The position numbers were made by a program, and so were the translations under genes. Source: Micromonospora qiuiae (GTDB lineage: Bacteria; Actinomycetota; Actinomycetes; Mycobacteriales; Micromonosporaceae). Taken from it: DNA of 64,000 nucleotides. Below, piece after piece: positions 42,218 to 50,467 of this stretch. The first letter of the stretch is position 1; each line of letters opens with the position of its first letter. The stretch covers positions 124,001-188,000 of the forward strand of contig NZ_BOPC01000004.1 of the NCBI RefSeq assembly GCF_016863555.1, in the 5' to 3' direction. The notes beneath the pieces are model-generated. The model saw only the letters and a program-made list of their open reading frames with translations, searched no databases and had not been told where the DNA came from.

Positions 42218-45200
42218 TTACCGGACCTGCCGGGGACCGCAGTCGGTCGCGGGGTATTCGGCGGTGCGGACGGTGGTGACGTCGCGGCCGTCGACGGTTC
42301 CGGTGACCCGGACCGTGGCCGAGCCGGCCTCGACTCCAGCAGCACGGGTGGTGAACTGCTGGTAGGCGTTCGCGCCGGGCGCCACGTTCGACACCGAACG
42401 TTCGCCGTACGCGGTCTGGAGGGTGATGTCCACGGGCGCGTCGTGGTCGTTGCGCGCCTGCACGGCGACGTACGCCGTGCCGGTCACGCACCGGGCCTGC
42501 ACCGTGACCGTGACGGGCAGCCCGGAGGCGCTCCTGAGCACGCCGAGCCGGGCAAGCTGGTAGCTGAGCGCCCGCTCCGGCGCGTCGATCTGGTTCTGCG
42601 TACCGAACTCGCCGGCCCGCGCCGCCGTCGCCTCGGCGAGCGCGGCCCGCATCGCCGCCCAGGCGTCCGCCGGGTAGTCGGCCTCGTGCAGCGTGCCCGC
42701 GTACGCGATGGCCGCGTCGAGTTCACCGGTGTCCAGCGGCTGGCCCTGCGCGGTCAGCGTGTCGCTGAGCAGGTAGTGGTCGAAGTCGACGTGCCCACCC
42801 TTCTGCTGGGTGGCGTAGTTGAAGAGACCGACCCGGTGCCCCATGAAGTGCGAGAGGCTGCCGTCCAGGGTCTGCGGGCCGACGCGGTTGCCCAGTTGCG
42901 TCCAGGTCAGCCCGTCGAGGCTGTAGTAGAACGTCGTCCACAGCTGCCCGACCGGCGAGGCGAAGTCGAGGTCCGCCTTCAGGTGCACCTCGGTCGCGTC
43001 GCCCAGCGGCACCGTCGTGCCGGGCAGGAAGTTCTCCAGCGTCGCCTGGTCGAGGTCGACTGCGAAGGGCTGCCCACGGTTGACCACGCCGAGCGTGTTC
43101 ACCCCGTCGACCCGCTTGACCGCCACGTACGAGAAGCCCCGGTTGTAGGCGGCCAGACCCGCGACGTCGCCGTCCTTCATCGCGGAGATGTCCATCTTGG
43201 TCTCGGCGGACTGCCGCGGGCCGAACGTACGCTGCGAGAGCGTGTTGCGGGCCTCCTCGAACCAGGCCAGCTCGGCCCGGTTGGCGAGCTTGGTGTAGAC
43301 GTACTCGCCGGTGACCACCTTGCCGGTGGTCAGCCGCAGCCAGCCCTCACGGTCGGTCAGCGACCAGTAGCGGTTGTCCGGGGCGTGGTTCCACTCCCAG
43401 GCCATGTCCAGTCGCGAACCGTTGGGCCTGATCTCGCCCTCGGTCGGGTGCTCGCTGGTGAGCGGCTGCCCGACGATCGAGACGTCGTCGATCAGGTACT
43501 CCACGCTGGAAGAGGGCGGCTGCGGGTTGGCCCACGGCGTCTCCACCGCGAACTTGAAGTTGTTCAGGTTGGCCGTGGCCGGGACGGTGTACCGGCCGGT
43601 GACGGTCGTCCACTCCCCGACCGGCACGTTCGCGAAGGTCATCACCTGCACACCCGAGCCCCAGTCGGCGACGAGGTTGAACCGCACGCTGCTCGGACCC
43701 GAGGTGTATTTGATCTTCGCCGACACGGTGTAGGTCACCCCGTGCTGCATCTTGCCGTTGAGGAACTGGTTCGGGCCGGAGCCGTTGAGCGTACGGTCGC
43801 TGACCTTCAGCGCCGTCGATCCGGCAGCCGGGTCGGTCGAGTCCAGCGCCAGCGTCGCACCGAACTGCGCGGCCCAGGGCGAGAGCGCCCCAGCCTCGAA
43901 CCCGGGATTCTCCAGCAGCTCCACGCCGATCAGCGACTCGTCGATGTCGGGTGCCGCCGGGATCGTCCACTCCTCGTCCATGTACGCCTTGTGCGGGGCG
44001 TCGTTGGCGAAGTCGTCTGAGACGACGATGCTCTTCTGACGCTCGTACCGTTCCTCGGCCGGGCTGAGCCGGATCGGCTTGTCGAAGAGCCCCTCCACCG
44101 GCACCGCGCCGTTGTTGCCGAAGGTCGGCCACCCGTCCTGCCAGGTCGCCGGGATGAGCGCCGGGATGCGCCCGATCGGGAACGTGTCGCGGAAGAACAT
44201 GCCGTACCAGTCGGTGCCGCCGTCGGAGCGCGAGATCGGCACCAGGCTGCCCTGGGCGAAGCCGTTGGAGTTCAGCACGCCACGCGCCTCGTAGGTGTTC
44301 ACACCGCCGGGCGAGGTGTAGCGGCCGAGCAGCTCGGGTGAGCGGAGCATGACCACCTGCCGGCCCTGGCCGGACGGCCAGGTGATGACGACCACGTAGT
44401 AGTAGCCGTCGATGTAGTAGAACTGGGCGCCCTCGAAGAGGCCGCCGATGAAGGGCTGGCCGGCGTAGTTGTTGGCGCCGAAGACGTTCGGGTAGTCCTG
44501 CACGATGGCGGTCAGGTCGGCGTTGAGCCGCACCGCGCTGATGTTTCCGTTGCCGTGGAAGATGTAGGGCGTGCCGTCGTGGTCGAAGAAGAGCGACGGG
44601 TCGTGCAGCCCGCGGCCGAGGGCCGTACGCTGCCAGGTGCCGTTCTCGATGTCGTCCGTGCGGTAGATGTACGCGCCGCCGAGGTTGTTGGTGTTGAAGG
44701 CGACGTAGAACATGCCCTCGTGGTAGCGCAGGGACGACGCCCACTGGCCCTGGCCGTACGAGTTCTGGCCGTTGCGCAGGGAGAACGAGTCACCGATGCT
44801 CGCCCGGTCGAAGACGTAGTTGACGATCTCCCAGTTGACCAGGTCGTAGGACTTCATGATCGGGGCACCCGGGCTCAGGTGCATGGTCGTACTGATCATG
44901 TAGTAGATGTCGCGGCCCTCGTCGTTCTCCGCGGCCGGCACCCGTTCCACGCCGATGTCCGGCACGTCGGCGCGGAGCAGCGGCACCGAGTAGCGCCCGT
45001 CTCCCCGGTCCGTCGAGGTGTACGCCGCCCGGGGTGACCATTCGTCGGTGGTCGGCGCAGCACCCTCGGTGGCGTGCGCCGCGCCGCCGGTGGTCACGAT
45101 GCCGGCGCACAGCAGCGCACCGACCGCGGTGAGCGAGATCGCGCGTCGCCGACGGGGCAGGCTCAGCACAGCGGCAAACCGTTTCAGCGTCGCGCCGACT

Positions 45201-45277
45201 GCCGGCAACCCGGCTACCCCTCGGGTCAGTCTGGACCCGGAGGGTGGATCGGAGACGGCAGCGATGGGCACCTGCAT
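42218..45277 (-). CDS. Secreted multidomain GH43 enzyme, first gene of operon
   Basis: A 1019-residue exported enzyme. A long basic N-terminus precedes the signal helix (RRRRAISLTAVGALLCAG, cleavage near 69). The GH43 propeller spans about 95-400, with likely base D107 (ADVPDIGV), D226 (GLHDPSLFF) and acid E282 (FEGAQFYYIDGYYY). A CBM4/9-like module (NPGFEAGALSPWAAQFG) is inserted before the GH43 beta-sandwich (SLTDREGWLRLTTGK). A FIVAR-like helical stretch and the shared C-terminal module follow. This resembles the beta-xylosidase/arabinofuranosidase branch, but activity is inferred. ATG 45277 has TTGGAG upstream; the promoter carries a LacI-type operator. Confidence 0.88.
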   Translation of the reverse strand: MQVPIAAVSDPPSGSRLTRGVAGLPAVGATLKRFAAVLSLPRRRRAISLTAVGALLCAGIVTTGGAAHATEGAAPTTDEWSPRAAYTSTDRGDGRYSVPLLRADVPDIGVERVPAAENDEGRDIYYMISTTMHLSPGAPIMKSYDLVNWEIVNYVFDRASIGDSFSLRNGQNSYGQGQWASSLRYHEGMFYVAFNTNNLGGAYIYRTDDIENGTWQRTALGRGLHDPSLFFDHDGTPYIFHGNGNISAVRLNADLTAIVQDYPNVFGANNYAGQPFIGGLFEGAQFYYIDGYYYVVVITWPSGQGRQVVMLRSPELLGRYTSPGGVNTYEARGVLNSNGFAQGSLVPISRSDGGTDWYGMFFRDTFPIGRIPALIPATWQDGWPTFGNNGAVPVEGLFDKPIRLSPAEERYERQKSIVVSDDFANDAPHKAYMDEEWTIPAAPDIDESLIGVELLENPGFEAGALSPWAAQFGATLALDSTDPAAGSTALKVSDRTLNGSGPNQFLNGKMQHGVTYTVSAKIKYTSGPSSVRFNLVADWGSGVQVMTFANVPVGEWTTVTGRYTVPATANLNNFKFAVETPWANPQPPSSSVEYLIDDVSIVGQPLTSEHPTEGEIRPNGSRLDMAWEWNHAPDNRYWSLTDREGWLRLTTGKVVTGEYVYTKLANRAELAWFEEARNTLSQRTFGPRQSAETKMDISAMKDGDVAGLAAYNRGFSYVAVKRVDGVNTLGVVNRGQPFAVDLDQATLENFLPGTTVPLGDATEVHLKADLDFASPVGQLWTTFYYSLDGLTWTQLGNRVGPQTLDGSLSHFMGHRVGLFNYATQQKGGHVDFDHYLLSDTLTAQGQPLDTGELDAAIAYAGTLHEADYPADAWAAMRAALAEATAARAGEFGTQNQIDAPERALSYQLARLGVLRSASGLPVTVTVQARCVTGTAYVAVQARNDHDAPVDITLQTAYGERSVSNVAPGANAYQQFTTRAAGVEAGSATVRVTGTVDGRDVTTVRTAEYPATDCGPRQVR

Positions 45278-45314
45278 GGGGGAACTCCAAACGCGAGTGC
45301 TGCGGGGGCCCCCT

Positions 45315-45343
45315 ATGTTGTTAGCGTTAACATGGATCGTCAA
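45315..45343 (-). promoter_or_regulatory. GH43 operon promoter with LacI-type operator in the spacer
   Basis: On the minus strand, -35 TTGACG (45343-45338) and -10 CAACAT (45320-45315) are 17 bases apart. Within and just past the spacer lies TGTTAGCGTTAACA (45319-45332), a near-perfect palindrome with a central CG that matches the general LacI-family operator style; one base breaks symmetry. The position predicts repression by blocking polymerase. The regulator gene is not in this window. Confidence 0.65.
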
Positions 45344-45531
45344 GACCTCCCCCGCGACTCGTCCGAAATATCCGTGTAACGAAACGTCTCTTGTCCGATG
45401 CGAGCGCTCCCACGGCCGCCGGCTCAGCACAGGTCGATCGTGTACTGCGCGGTGTGGACCGTCCCGCCGACCTGGAAGTCGCCAGCGGCCCCTACGGGCT
45501 GGCTCCCAGCAAGGGATGCCAGCATGGCGGC

Positions 45532-45870
45532 ATGGATATCTACGAGGACGACCGGACCGTGTCGCGGGCGGATCTGGCCGCGTGGCTGCGGCAGGTGGCC
45601 AACCAGTTGGAGACCGGGCAGATCTTCTACGGCGCCGCGGGCACCATCGCCGTGGCCGACCAGGTGCACTGCGAGCTGGAGATCGAGCAGGAGGGCAAGG
45701 ACGAGTTCTCGATCGAGATCGAGTTCTCCTGGGTCAACCCGAAGGCCTCCGCGCCGGCCAAGCCCGTAGAGGAGGTGGAGAAGGCCGACGACGCGGAGAA
45801 TACCGACGAGGCCGGTTCGGCGGAGACCGACGTGAACGAGAAGCCAGCGGCGGCCCTCCCCGCGGCGTAG
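45532..45870 (+). CDS. Amphi-Trp domain protein
   Basis: A 112-residue soluble protein. The first 70 residues fit the amphi-Trp domain (DRTVSRADLAAWLRQVANQL, then CELEIEQEGKDEFSIEIEF and FSWVNPK); the tail is acidic and low-complexity (EEVEKADDAENTDEAGSAET). Function of the domain is unknown. The ATG at 45532 has only a weak upstream AAGGGA; the frame is open further upstream. It is divergent from the GH43 operon and convergent with a small membrane protein gene. Confidence 0.78.
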   Translation: MDIYEDDRTVSRADLAAWLRQVANQLETGQIFYGAAGTIAVADQVHCELEIEQEGKDEFSIEIEFSWVNPKASAPAKPVEEVEKADDAENTDEAGSAETDVNEKPAAALPAA

Positions 45871-45941
45871 CGACACATCAAACCGCTCGGGGCGCCCGTC
45901 GGGCGCGCCCGGGCGGAGCCCGTCGCCCGCGCTCGGCGCGG

Positions 45942-46304
45942 TCAGCGCAGCCGACGACGCCCGGTGAACCAGTCCCGGGAGGCCCGGGTGTTGAGTGCCC
46001 AGAGCACCCAGGCCAGCAGCGCGAGACCGACGCAGGTGACCGCGCCGAAGAGGCCGAGCGAGGCCGCGGCCAGCAGACCCGCCAGGGCGTACGCGCAATA
46101 GGGCGCCCAGGACCGGCGGCCGACCAGGCCGAGCGCCACCAGCGCGCAGGCCGCCGCCATGACGGCGAAGAAGACGGGGGCGCCGAACGAACTGCCCTCG
46201 GTCAGCAGGCGGTGCGCCACCGCCAGCGCGAACAGCAGCGACAACAGCGTGAAGGCGAGCACGGTGAGCCGGAGCGGGGTGGGCATCGCGGGATGTCGGA
46301 ACAT
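45942..46304 (-). CDS. Small integral membrane protein
   Basis: A 120-residue protein with four hydrophobic segments (LTVLAFTLLSLLFALAVAH, FFAVMAAACALVALGLVG, YCAYALAGLLAAASLGLFG, CVGLALLAWVLWALN). No conserved functional motif is recognised. The start is uncertain: ATG 46304 (MFRHPAMPT) or ATG 46340. It stands alone between convergent and divergent neighbours. Confidence 0.6.
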   Translation of the reverse strand: MFRHPAMPTPLRLTVLAFTLLSLLFALAVAHRLLTEGSSFGAPVFFAVMAAACALVALGLVGRRSWAPYCAYALAGLLAAASLGLFGAVTCVGLALLAWVLWALNTRASRDWFTGRRRLR

Positions 46305-46495
46305 ATCCCCGTCGCCGCCACCGGGGGCGCGTACGACCATACGGACAACGATGGTTGCCTACCTCTGCCGCACGGGTGGCACTGTCGGCAAGGCGACACT
46401 TCCGCGTCGGCGTCCGGGTGGATCCCCCGACACACTTGCGTTCGCCCCAAAGATGACAGTCAATGAAAGGAGTCGGTCGGACACGGGGAGTTCAC

Positions 46496-47842
46496 ATGCC
46501 TGTCCCGGGAAGAACCCGCCGCCTGCTCGCCGCCGCCACGGTCGCGGCGCTGGCCGGCACGGCGGTCGTCGCCGAACCGGCCTGGGCCGGCGCCCGGCAA
46601 GCACACGTCGAAAATCCGTACGCCGGGGTGCCCGGGTACGTCGATCCGCAGTGGCGGGACCGGGCGGAGAGCGTTCCGGGCGGACACCGGGTGTCGAACA
46701 CCCCGACCGGCATTTGGCTGAACCGGGTGAGTCAGATCGCCGGCGAGCCCGGAGAGCGGGGGCTACGGGCCCACCTGGATGCCGCGTTGGCACAGCGCGC
46801 CGGGTACGTGCAGGTGGTGCTGAACAATCTCCCCGCCCGCGACTGCGCCCGGCTCTGGCCGAGCAGCGAATTCGCCGTCGGCGAGGTACACCGCTACCAG
46901 CGTGAGTTCATCGACCCGATCGTGGCCATCGAACGTGACCCGCGATACCGGCGATTGCGGATCATCAACGTGATCGAACCCGGCGCCGTACCCGCACTGG
47001 CCGCCAGCATCGGTTACAGCCAGCTATGCGAGGGCGTGGTGCGCAGCGGCGACTACGTCACCGGCATCCGCTACGTGCTGGACAAGCTTCACCCCTACGC
47101 CAACCTCTACGCCTACCCGGGCATGGGCCACCACGCGGAGCTGGGCTGGGACGAGACCCGGTCGACCGGGGTACGCCTGCTCACGGAAATCGTCGGCGGC
47201 AGCCGGGCCGGCGTGCACGGCGTCGACGGCATCATCGTCAACACCGCCGGGTACGGCGCGCTGGTCGAGCCGTACTTCAGCGCGGACACCACCATCAACG
47301 GGGTGCCGGCGCGGCAGACCCGGTGGGTGGACTGGAACAGCTTCGTGGACGAGTTGCCGTACGGGCAGCAGTTGCGGCGGGAGCTGATCGCGGCCGGGTT
47401 CCCGGAAGGCGTCGGTGTGCTGATCGACACCTCCCGCAACGGATGGGGCGGCCCACGCCGACCGACCGGTCCGAGCACCGCGCAGGAGGTGAACACCTTC
47501 GTCGAGCAGTCCCGCGTCGACCGGCGTACGGCGGCGGAGAACTGGTGCAACCAGTCCGGTGCCGGTCTCGGTGAGCGCCCTGCCGTGGCGCCACAGCCCG
47601 GCGTCGACGCGTACGTCTGGATGAAGCCGCCCGGCACCTCCGACGGCACCGGCGATCGGGCGCAGGCCGCCGACCCACACAGCGGCTTCGACCCCAAGTG
47701 CGACCCGGACCACCAGCCGCCGACCACCTCCGGGTGGCCGCCCACCGACGCGCTGCGTGACGCACCGCCGGTCGGCGCCTGGTTCCCCGCACAGTTCGCC
47801 GAACTCATGGCGAACGCCCACCCGCCCCTGCCGTCGGCCTGA
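46496..47842 (+). CDS. Secreted GH6-family protein with altered active site
   Basis: A secreted 448-residue protein of the GH6 (cellobiohydrolase/endoglucanase) family. Signal peptide 1-31 is followed by GH6 landmarks: SNTPTGIWLNRVSQI, NNLPARDC with D116, GMGHHAELGWDE, LIDTSRNGWGGP, CNQSGAGLGERPAV and YVWMKPPGTSDG. In active GH6 enzymes a catalytic-acid aspartate occurs in an E-P/I/V-D-S loop; here the matching position reads VIEPGAVPAL, with Gly163 in its place. The protein may be inactive, binding-only, or use another residue. No cellulose-binding module is attached. ATG 46496 has GGGGAG upstream. Confidence 0.83.
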   Translation: MPVPGRTRRLLAAATVAALAGTAVVAEPAWAGARQAHVENPYAGVPGYVDPQWRDRAESVPGGHRVSNTPTGIWLNRVSQIAGEPGERGLRAHLDAALAQRAGYVQVVLNNLPARDCARLWPSSEFAVGEVHRYQREFIDPIVAIERDPRYRRLRIINVIEPGAVPALAASIGYSQLCEGVVRSGDYVTGIRYVLDKLHPYANLYAYPGMGHHAELGWDETRSTGVRLLTEIVGGSRAGVHGVDGIIVNTAGYGALVEPYFSADTTINGVPARQTRWVDWNSFVDELPYGQQLRRELIAAGFPEGVGVLIDTSRNGWGGPRRPTGPSTAQEVNTFVEQSRVDRRTAAENWCNQSGAGLGERPAVAPQPGVDAYVWMKPPGTSDGTGDRAQAADPHSGFDPKCDPDHQPPTTSGWPPTDALRDAPPVGAWFPAQFAELMANAHPPLPSA

Positions 47843-47905
47843 CCCGATCACCTTCTCCGAGTACGCAGCGCAGCCGGGTCTGACCGTCGTGGCATCATCG
47901 GCCAC

Positions 47906-50317
47906 ATGCCGCACGTGCTCGACTCGTCACGCACCGCGCCGTCGGGCCGCCGGCCCGAGCTCGCGCGCACCGAACCGGACCGGTTCGGTGCGCTGCTGCG
48001 CCGACACCGCACCGAATCCGGCCTGACGATCGACGAGTTGGCCGCCGCCTCGGGAGTCAGCGTCCGGGCGATCAGCGACATGGAACGCGGTCGTAGCCGG
48101 GTGCCGCAACGGCGTACCGTCGAGGCACTGGTCAAGGCGCTGGAGCTGCCGGCAGACGCGGCCACCGCCCTGCGCGACAGCGCCCGTGCCGGGCGGCGCG
48201 ACGCGCCGGCGGCGCCCGCGCTGGCCCCGCCGCGTAGCGTCGCCGACTTCACCGGCCGACACGACGAACTGACCTGGGTGGGCGACCTCGTCGCCCGCAG
48301 CGCCGAACCCGCCGACCGGCAGGGCGCACCGGTGGTCGCGGTCGTCTCCGGGCCGCCCGGGCTGGGCAAGACCGCGCTCATGGTGCAGGCCGCGACCCGG
48401 TACGCTGCGTCCTTTCCCGACGGCGTGCTCTTCGTTGACCTGCGCGGCCTGGACGTCGAGCCGCCCCGCCCGGCCGATCTGCTGCTCCGTCTGCTGATCG
48501 CGCTCGGTGTGCCGGAGAGCCGGGTGCCGGCCGACCAGCACGCCCGCAGCGCCCAGTACCGGGCCCTGCTGCGCGAGCGGCGCAGCCTGCTGCTGCTCGA
48601 CAACGCCGCTGACGAGGCGCAGGTCCGCCCCCTGCTGCCGGGCGCCGGCAGCACCATGACGATCATCACCAGCCGGCGTTCCCTGGCCGGGTTGGAGGCG
48701 GTCGACCGGCTCACGCTGCCGGCCCTCACCGCCGGTGAGGCGGTCGCCCTGCTGCAACGGATCATCGGACCGCAACGCGCCGCCGCGGAGCCGGAGGCCA
48801 TGCTGCTCGATCTCGCGCGAGCCTGCGGGCACCTGCCGCTGGCACTGCGGATCGCCGGCAACCGCCTGCTCAGCCGGCCGGGCTGGAGCATCCGATACCT
48901 ACTGTCCCGGCTGGCCGACCAGGACGACCGGCTCGACCTGCTGGTCGCCGGAGACCTTCAGATCGCGGCGCCGTTCATGCTCTCCTACCGGCAACTGTCC
49001 GCCGCTGCGGCGCAGACCTTCCGGCGGCTGGCGGTGCTGCCCGGCCCGGACGCGGGTCTGGAATTGGCCGCGCAGGCCGCCGGACTGGACCCACCGGAGG
49101 CCGAGGCGGCGTTGGAGGAACTGGCCGAACTCGGGCTGCTCCAACCGGCCACCGACGGCCGCTACCGGTTTCATGACCTGATACGGCTGTTCGCCCGGGC
49201 CCGACTGGCCACCGAGGAGACCGCAGCAGCACGACGGCAGGTCGAAGAGCGCGTGGTCACCTGGTTGCTCGCCACCGCGGTCGCCGCCGGCCGCTGGTTC
49301 GAGCCGAGGTACGCCGCCGCGCCCGCTGCCGGAGCGTCTCCGGTCGCAGGTCGTGCCTGGGCGACGGCGCAGGACGCCGGCCGCTGGATCGAGCAGGAGG
49401 GCGACAACTGGTTCGGCGCGCTGCGATCGGCCGCCGCCGCCGGCCGGCACGCCGAGGTGCTGGCCGTCGCGGACGCCATGCACTGGTTCTCCGACCGGTG
49501 GACGCACTGGGAGCACTGGCTGGAGGTGTACCAGATGTCGGCGGACGCGGCCGAGGCGCTCGGCGACCCGGGTGAGCGGGCGGTGCACCTGAACTACCTG
49601 TCCTGGGCGTACACCACCTGCGCGCACCGGCCCGACCTGGCCGAGGCGCCGGCCCGGGAGGCGCTGCGACTGGCCGCCGCCGCGGGCGACCCGAGCCAGC
49701 AGGGCTGGGCCTGGACCTACCTCGGGCTCGCGGCCCGGAGGCGGGGTGACGCCGCCGGGGCACAGGTGGCGGCCGGGGCGTCGCTGCCGCTGTTCGAGGC
49801 CGCCGCGGACTGGGACGGGTACGCGCAAGGGCTGGCCCTGCTGGCCGGCAGCCTCGCCAGCGCCGGCCGGCACCGCGAAGCCATCGCACAGTACCGGCGG
49901 TTGGACGCGCTGCTGGCCGACCCGGACCGGGCACCGTCCCCGCTGGTCGGTGAGGTGACCGCCGGGCACGTGCACCTGAACATCGGGCTGAGCCTGCTGG
50001 TGCTGCGGCGGTGGACGGCCGCCGCGGCGAGCTTCCGGGCCGCGCTGCCCCGGCTGCACCGATCGGGCGTACGGCAGAGCGAGGCGCGCTGCCGGTACGG
50101 CCTGGGCAGCGCGCTCGCCCGGTTGGGTCGCGCCGACGAGGCCCGCGCCGAGCTGCGCCGGGCGGTCCGTATCGCCCGCCACGTCGGTCCGGCCGATCTG
50201 GTGGACACGGCGCTGCACCAGATCGCCGAGCTGAACCCGCCCACGGAGCTGAACCCGCCCACGGAGCTGAACCCGCCCACGGAGCTGAACCCGCCCAGCG
50301 AGCGCCGCGTGGGCTGA
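47906..50317 (+). CDS. XRE / NB-ARC / TPR transcriptional regulator
   Basis: An 803-residue multidomain regulator (AfsR/STAND style). A helix-turn-helix occupies about 26-80 (LLRRHRTESGLTIDELAAAS, then VRAISDMERGRS). The NB-ARC-type ATPase follows, with P-loop GPPGLGKT at 149-156 and sensor-type segments SLLLLDNAADEAQVRPLLPG and IITSRR. The C-terminal half is a TPR array. Such STAND proteins switch with nucleotide and act on secondary metabolism or antibiotic genes; targets here are unknown. The C-terminus ends in four copies of ELNPP[TS], encoded by an 18-base tandem repeat. It is 63 bases after the GH6 gene, same strand. Confidence 0.88.
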   Translation: MPHVLDSSRTAPSGRRPELARTEPDRFGALLRRHRTESGLTIDELAAASGVSVRAISDMERGRSRVPQRRTVEALVKALELPADAATALRDSARAGRRDAPAAPALAPPRSVADFTGRHDELTWVGDLVARSAEPADRQGAPVVAVVSGPPGLGKTALMVQAATRYAASFPDGVLFVDLRGLDVEPPRPADLLLRLLIALGVPESRVPADQHARSAQYRALLRERRSLLLLDNAADEAQVRPLLPGAGSTMTIITSRRSLAGLEAVDRLTLPALTAGEAVALLQRIIGPQRAAAEPEAMLLDLARACGHLPLALRIAGNRLLSRPGWSIRYLLSRLADQDDRLDLLVAGDLQIAAPFMLSYRQLSAAAAQTFRRLAVLPGPDAGLELAAQAAGLDPPEAEAALEELAELGLLQPATDGRYRFHDLIRLFARARLATEETAAARRQVEERVVTWLLATAVAAGRWFEPRYAAAPAAGASPVAGRAWATAQDAGRWIEQEGDNWFGALRSAAAAGRHAEVLAVADAMHWFSDRWTHWEHWLEVYQMSADAAEALGDPGERAVHLNYLSWAYTTCAHRPDLAEAPAREALRLAAAAGDPSQQGWAWTYLGLAARRRGDAAGAQVAAGASLPLFEAAADWDGYAQGLALLAGSLASAGRHREAIAQYRRLDALLADPDRAPSPLVGEVTAGHVHLNIGLSLLVLRRWTAAAASFRAALPRLHRSGVRQSEARCRYGLGSALARLGRADEARAELRRAVRIARHVGPADLVDTALHQIAELNPPTELNPPTELNPPTELNPPSERRVG
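50228..50299. repeat. 18-base tandem repeat at the 3' end of the regulator gene
   Basis: Four copies of GAGCTGAACCCGCCCACG at 50228-50245, 50246-50263, 50264-50281 and 50282-50299; the last differs in its final bases. They encode ELNPPT three times and ELNPPS once. Identical copies suggest recent slippage. Confidence 0.9.
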
Positions 50318-50341
50318 GATCGGCCCGCTCGACGACCGAGG

Positions 50342-50467
50342 TTAGTTTGACCAGGTGTAGCCGGCCAGATCTGAGACAGCCTGGGTCTGGCCGAGACTGA
50401 CCAGAGCGACCGCTCCGACGGCAACCAAGACGACAGCGGCAACCACAAACACGGCACGCAGACGCAC
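50342..50467 (-). CDS. 41-residue membrane or secreted peptide
   Basis: A short gene: GTG at 50467 with GGGAGG five bases upstream. The product has a basic start, one hydrophobic helix (AVFVVAAVVLVAVGAVALV) and a short tail SLGQTQAVSDLAGYTWSN. It could be a single-pass peptide with an outside tail or a short exported peptide. I do not recognise a family. It is convergent with the XRE/NB-ARC gene. Confidence 0.55.
   Translation of the reverse strand: MRLRAVFVVAAVVLVAVGAVALVSLGQTQAVSDLAGYTWSN

Noticed and set aside
39977..44020. Plus-strand open frames of 736 and 607 codons over the GH43 genes
   Set aside because: Antisense shadows; no motif, and the minus strand has signal peptides and GH43 residues.
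45871..45941. Terminator hairpin GCGCCC-GTC-GGGCGC after the amphi-Trp gene
   Set aside because: The stem is only six base pairs in a very GC-rich run, too weak to list with confidence.
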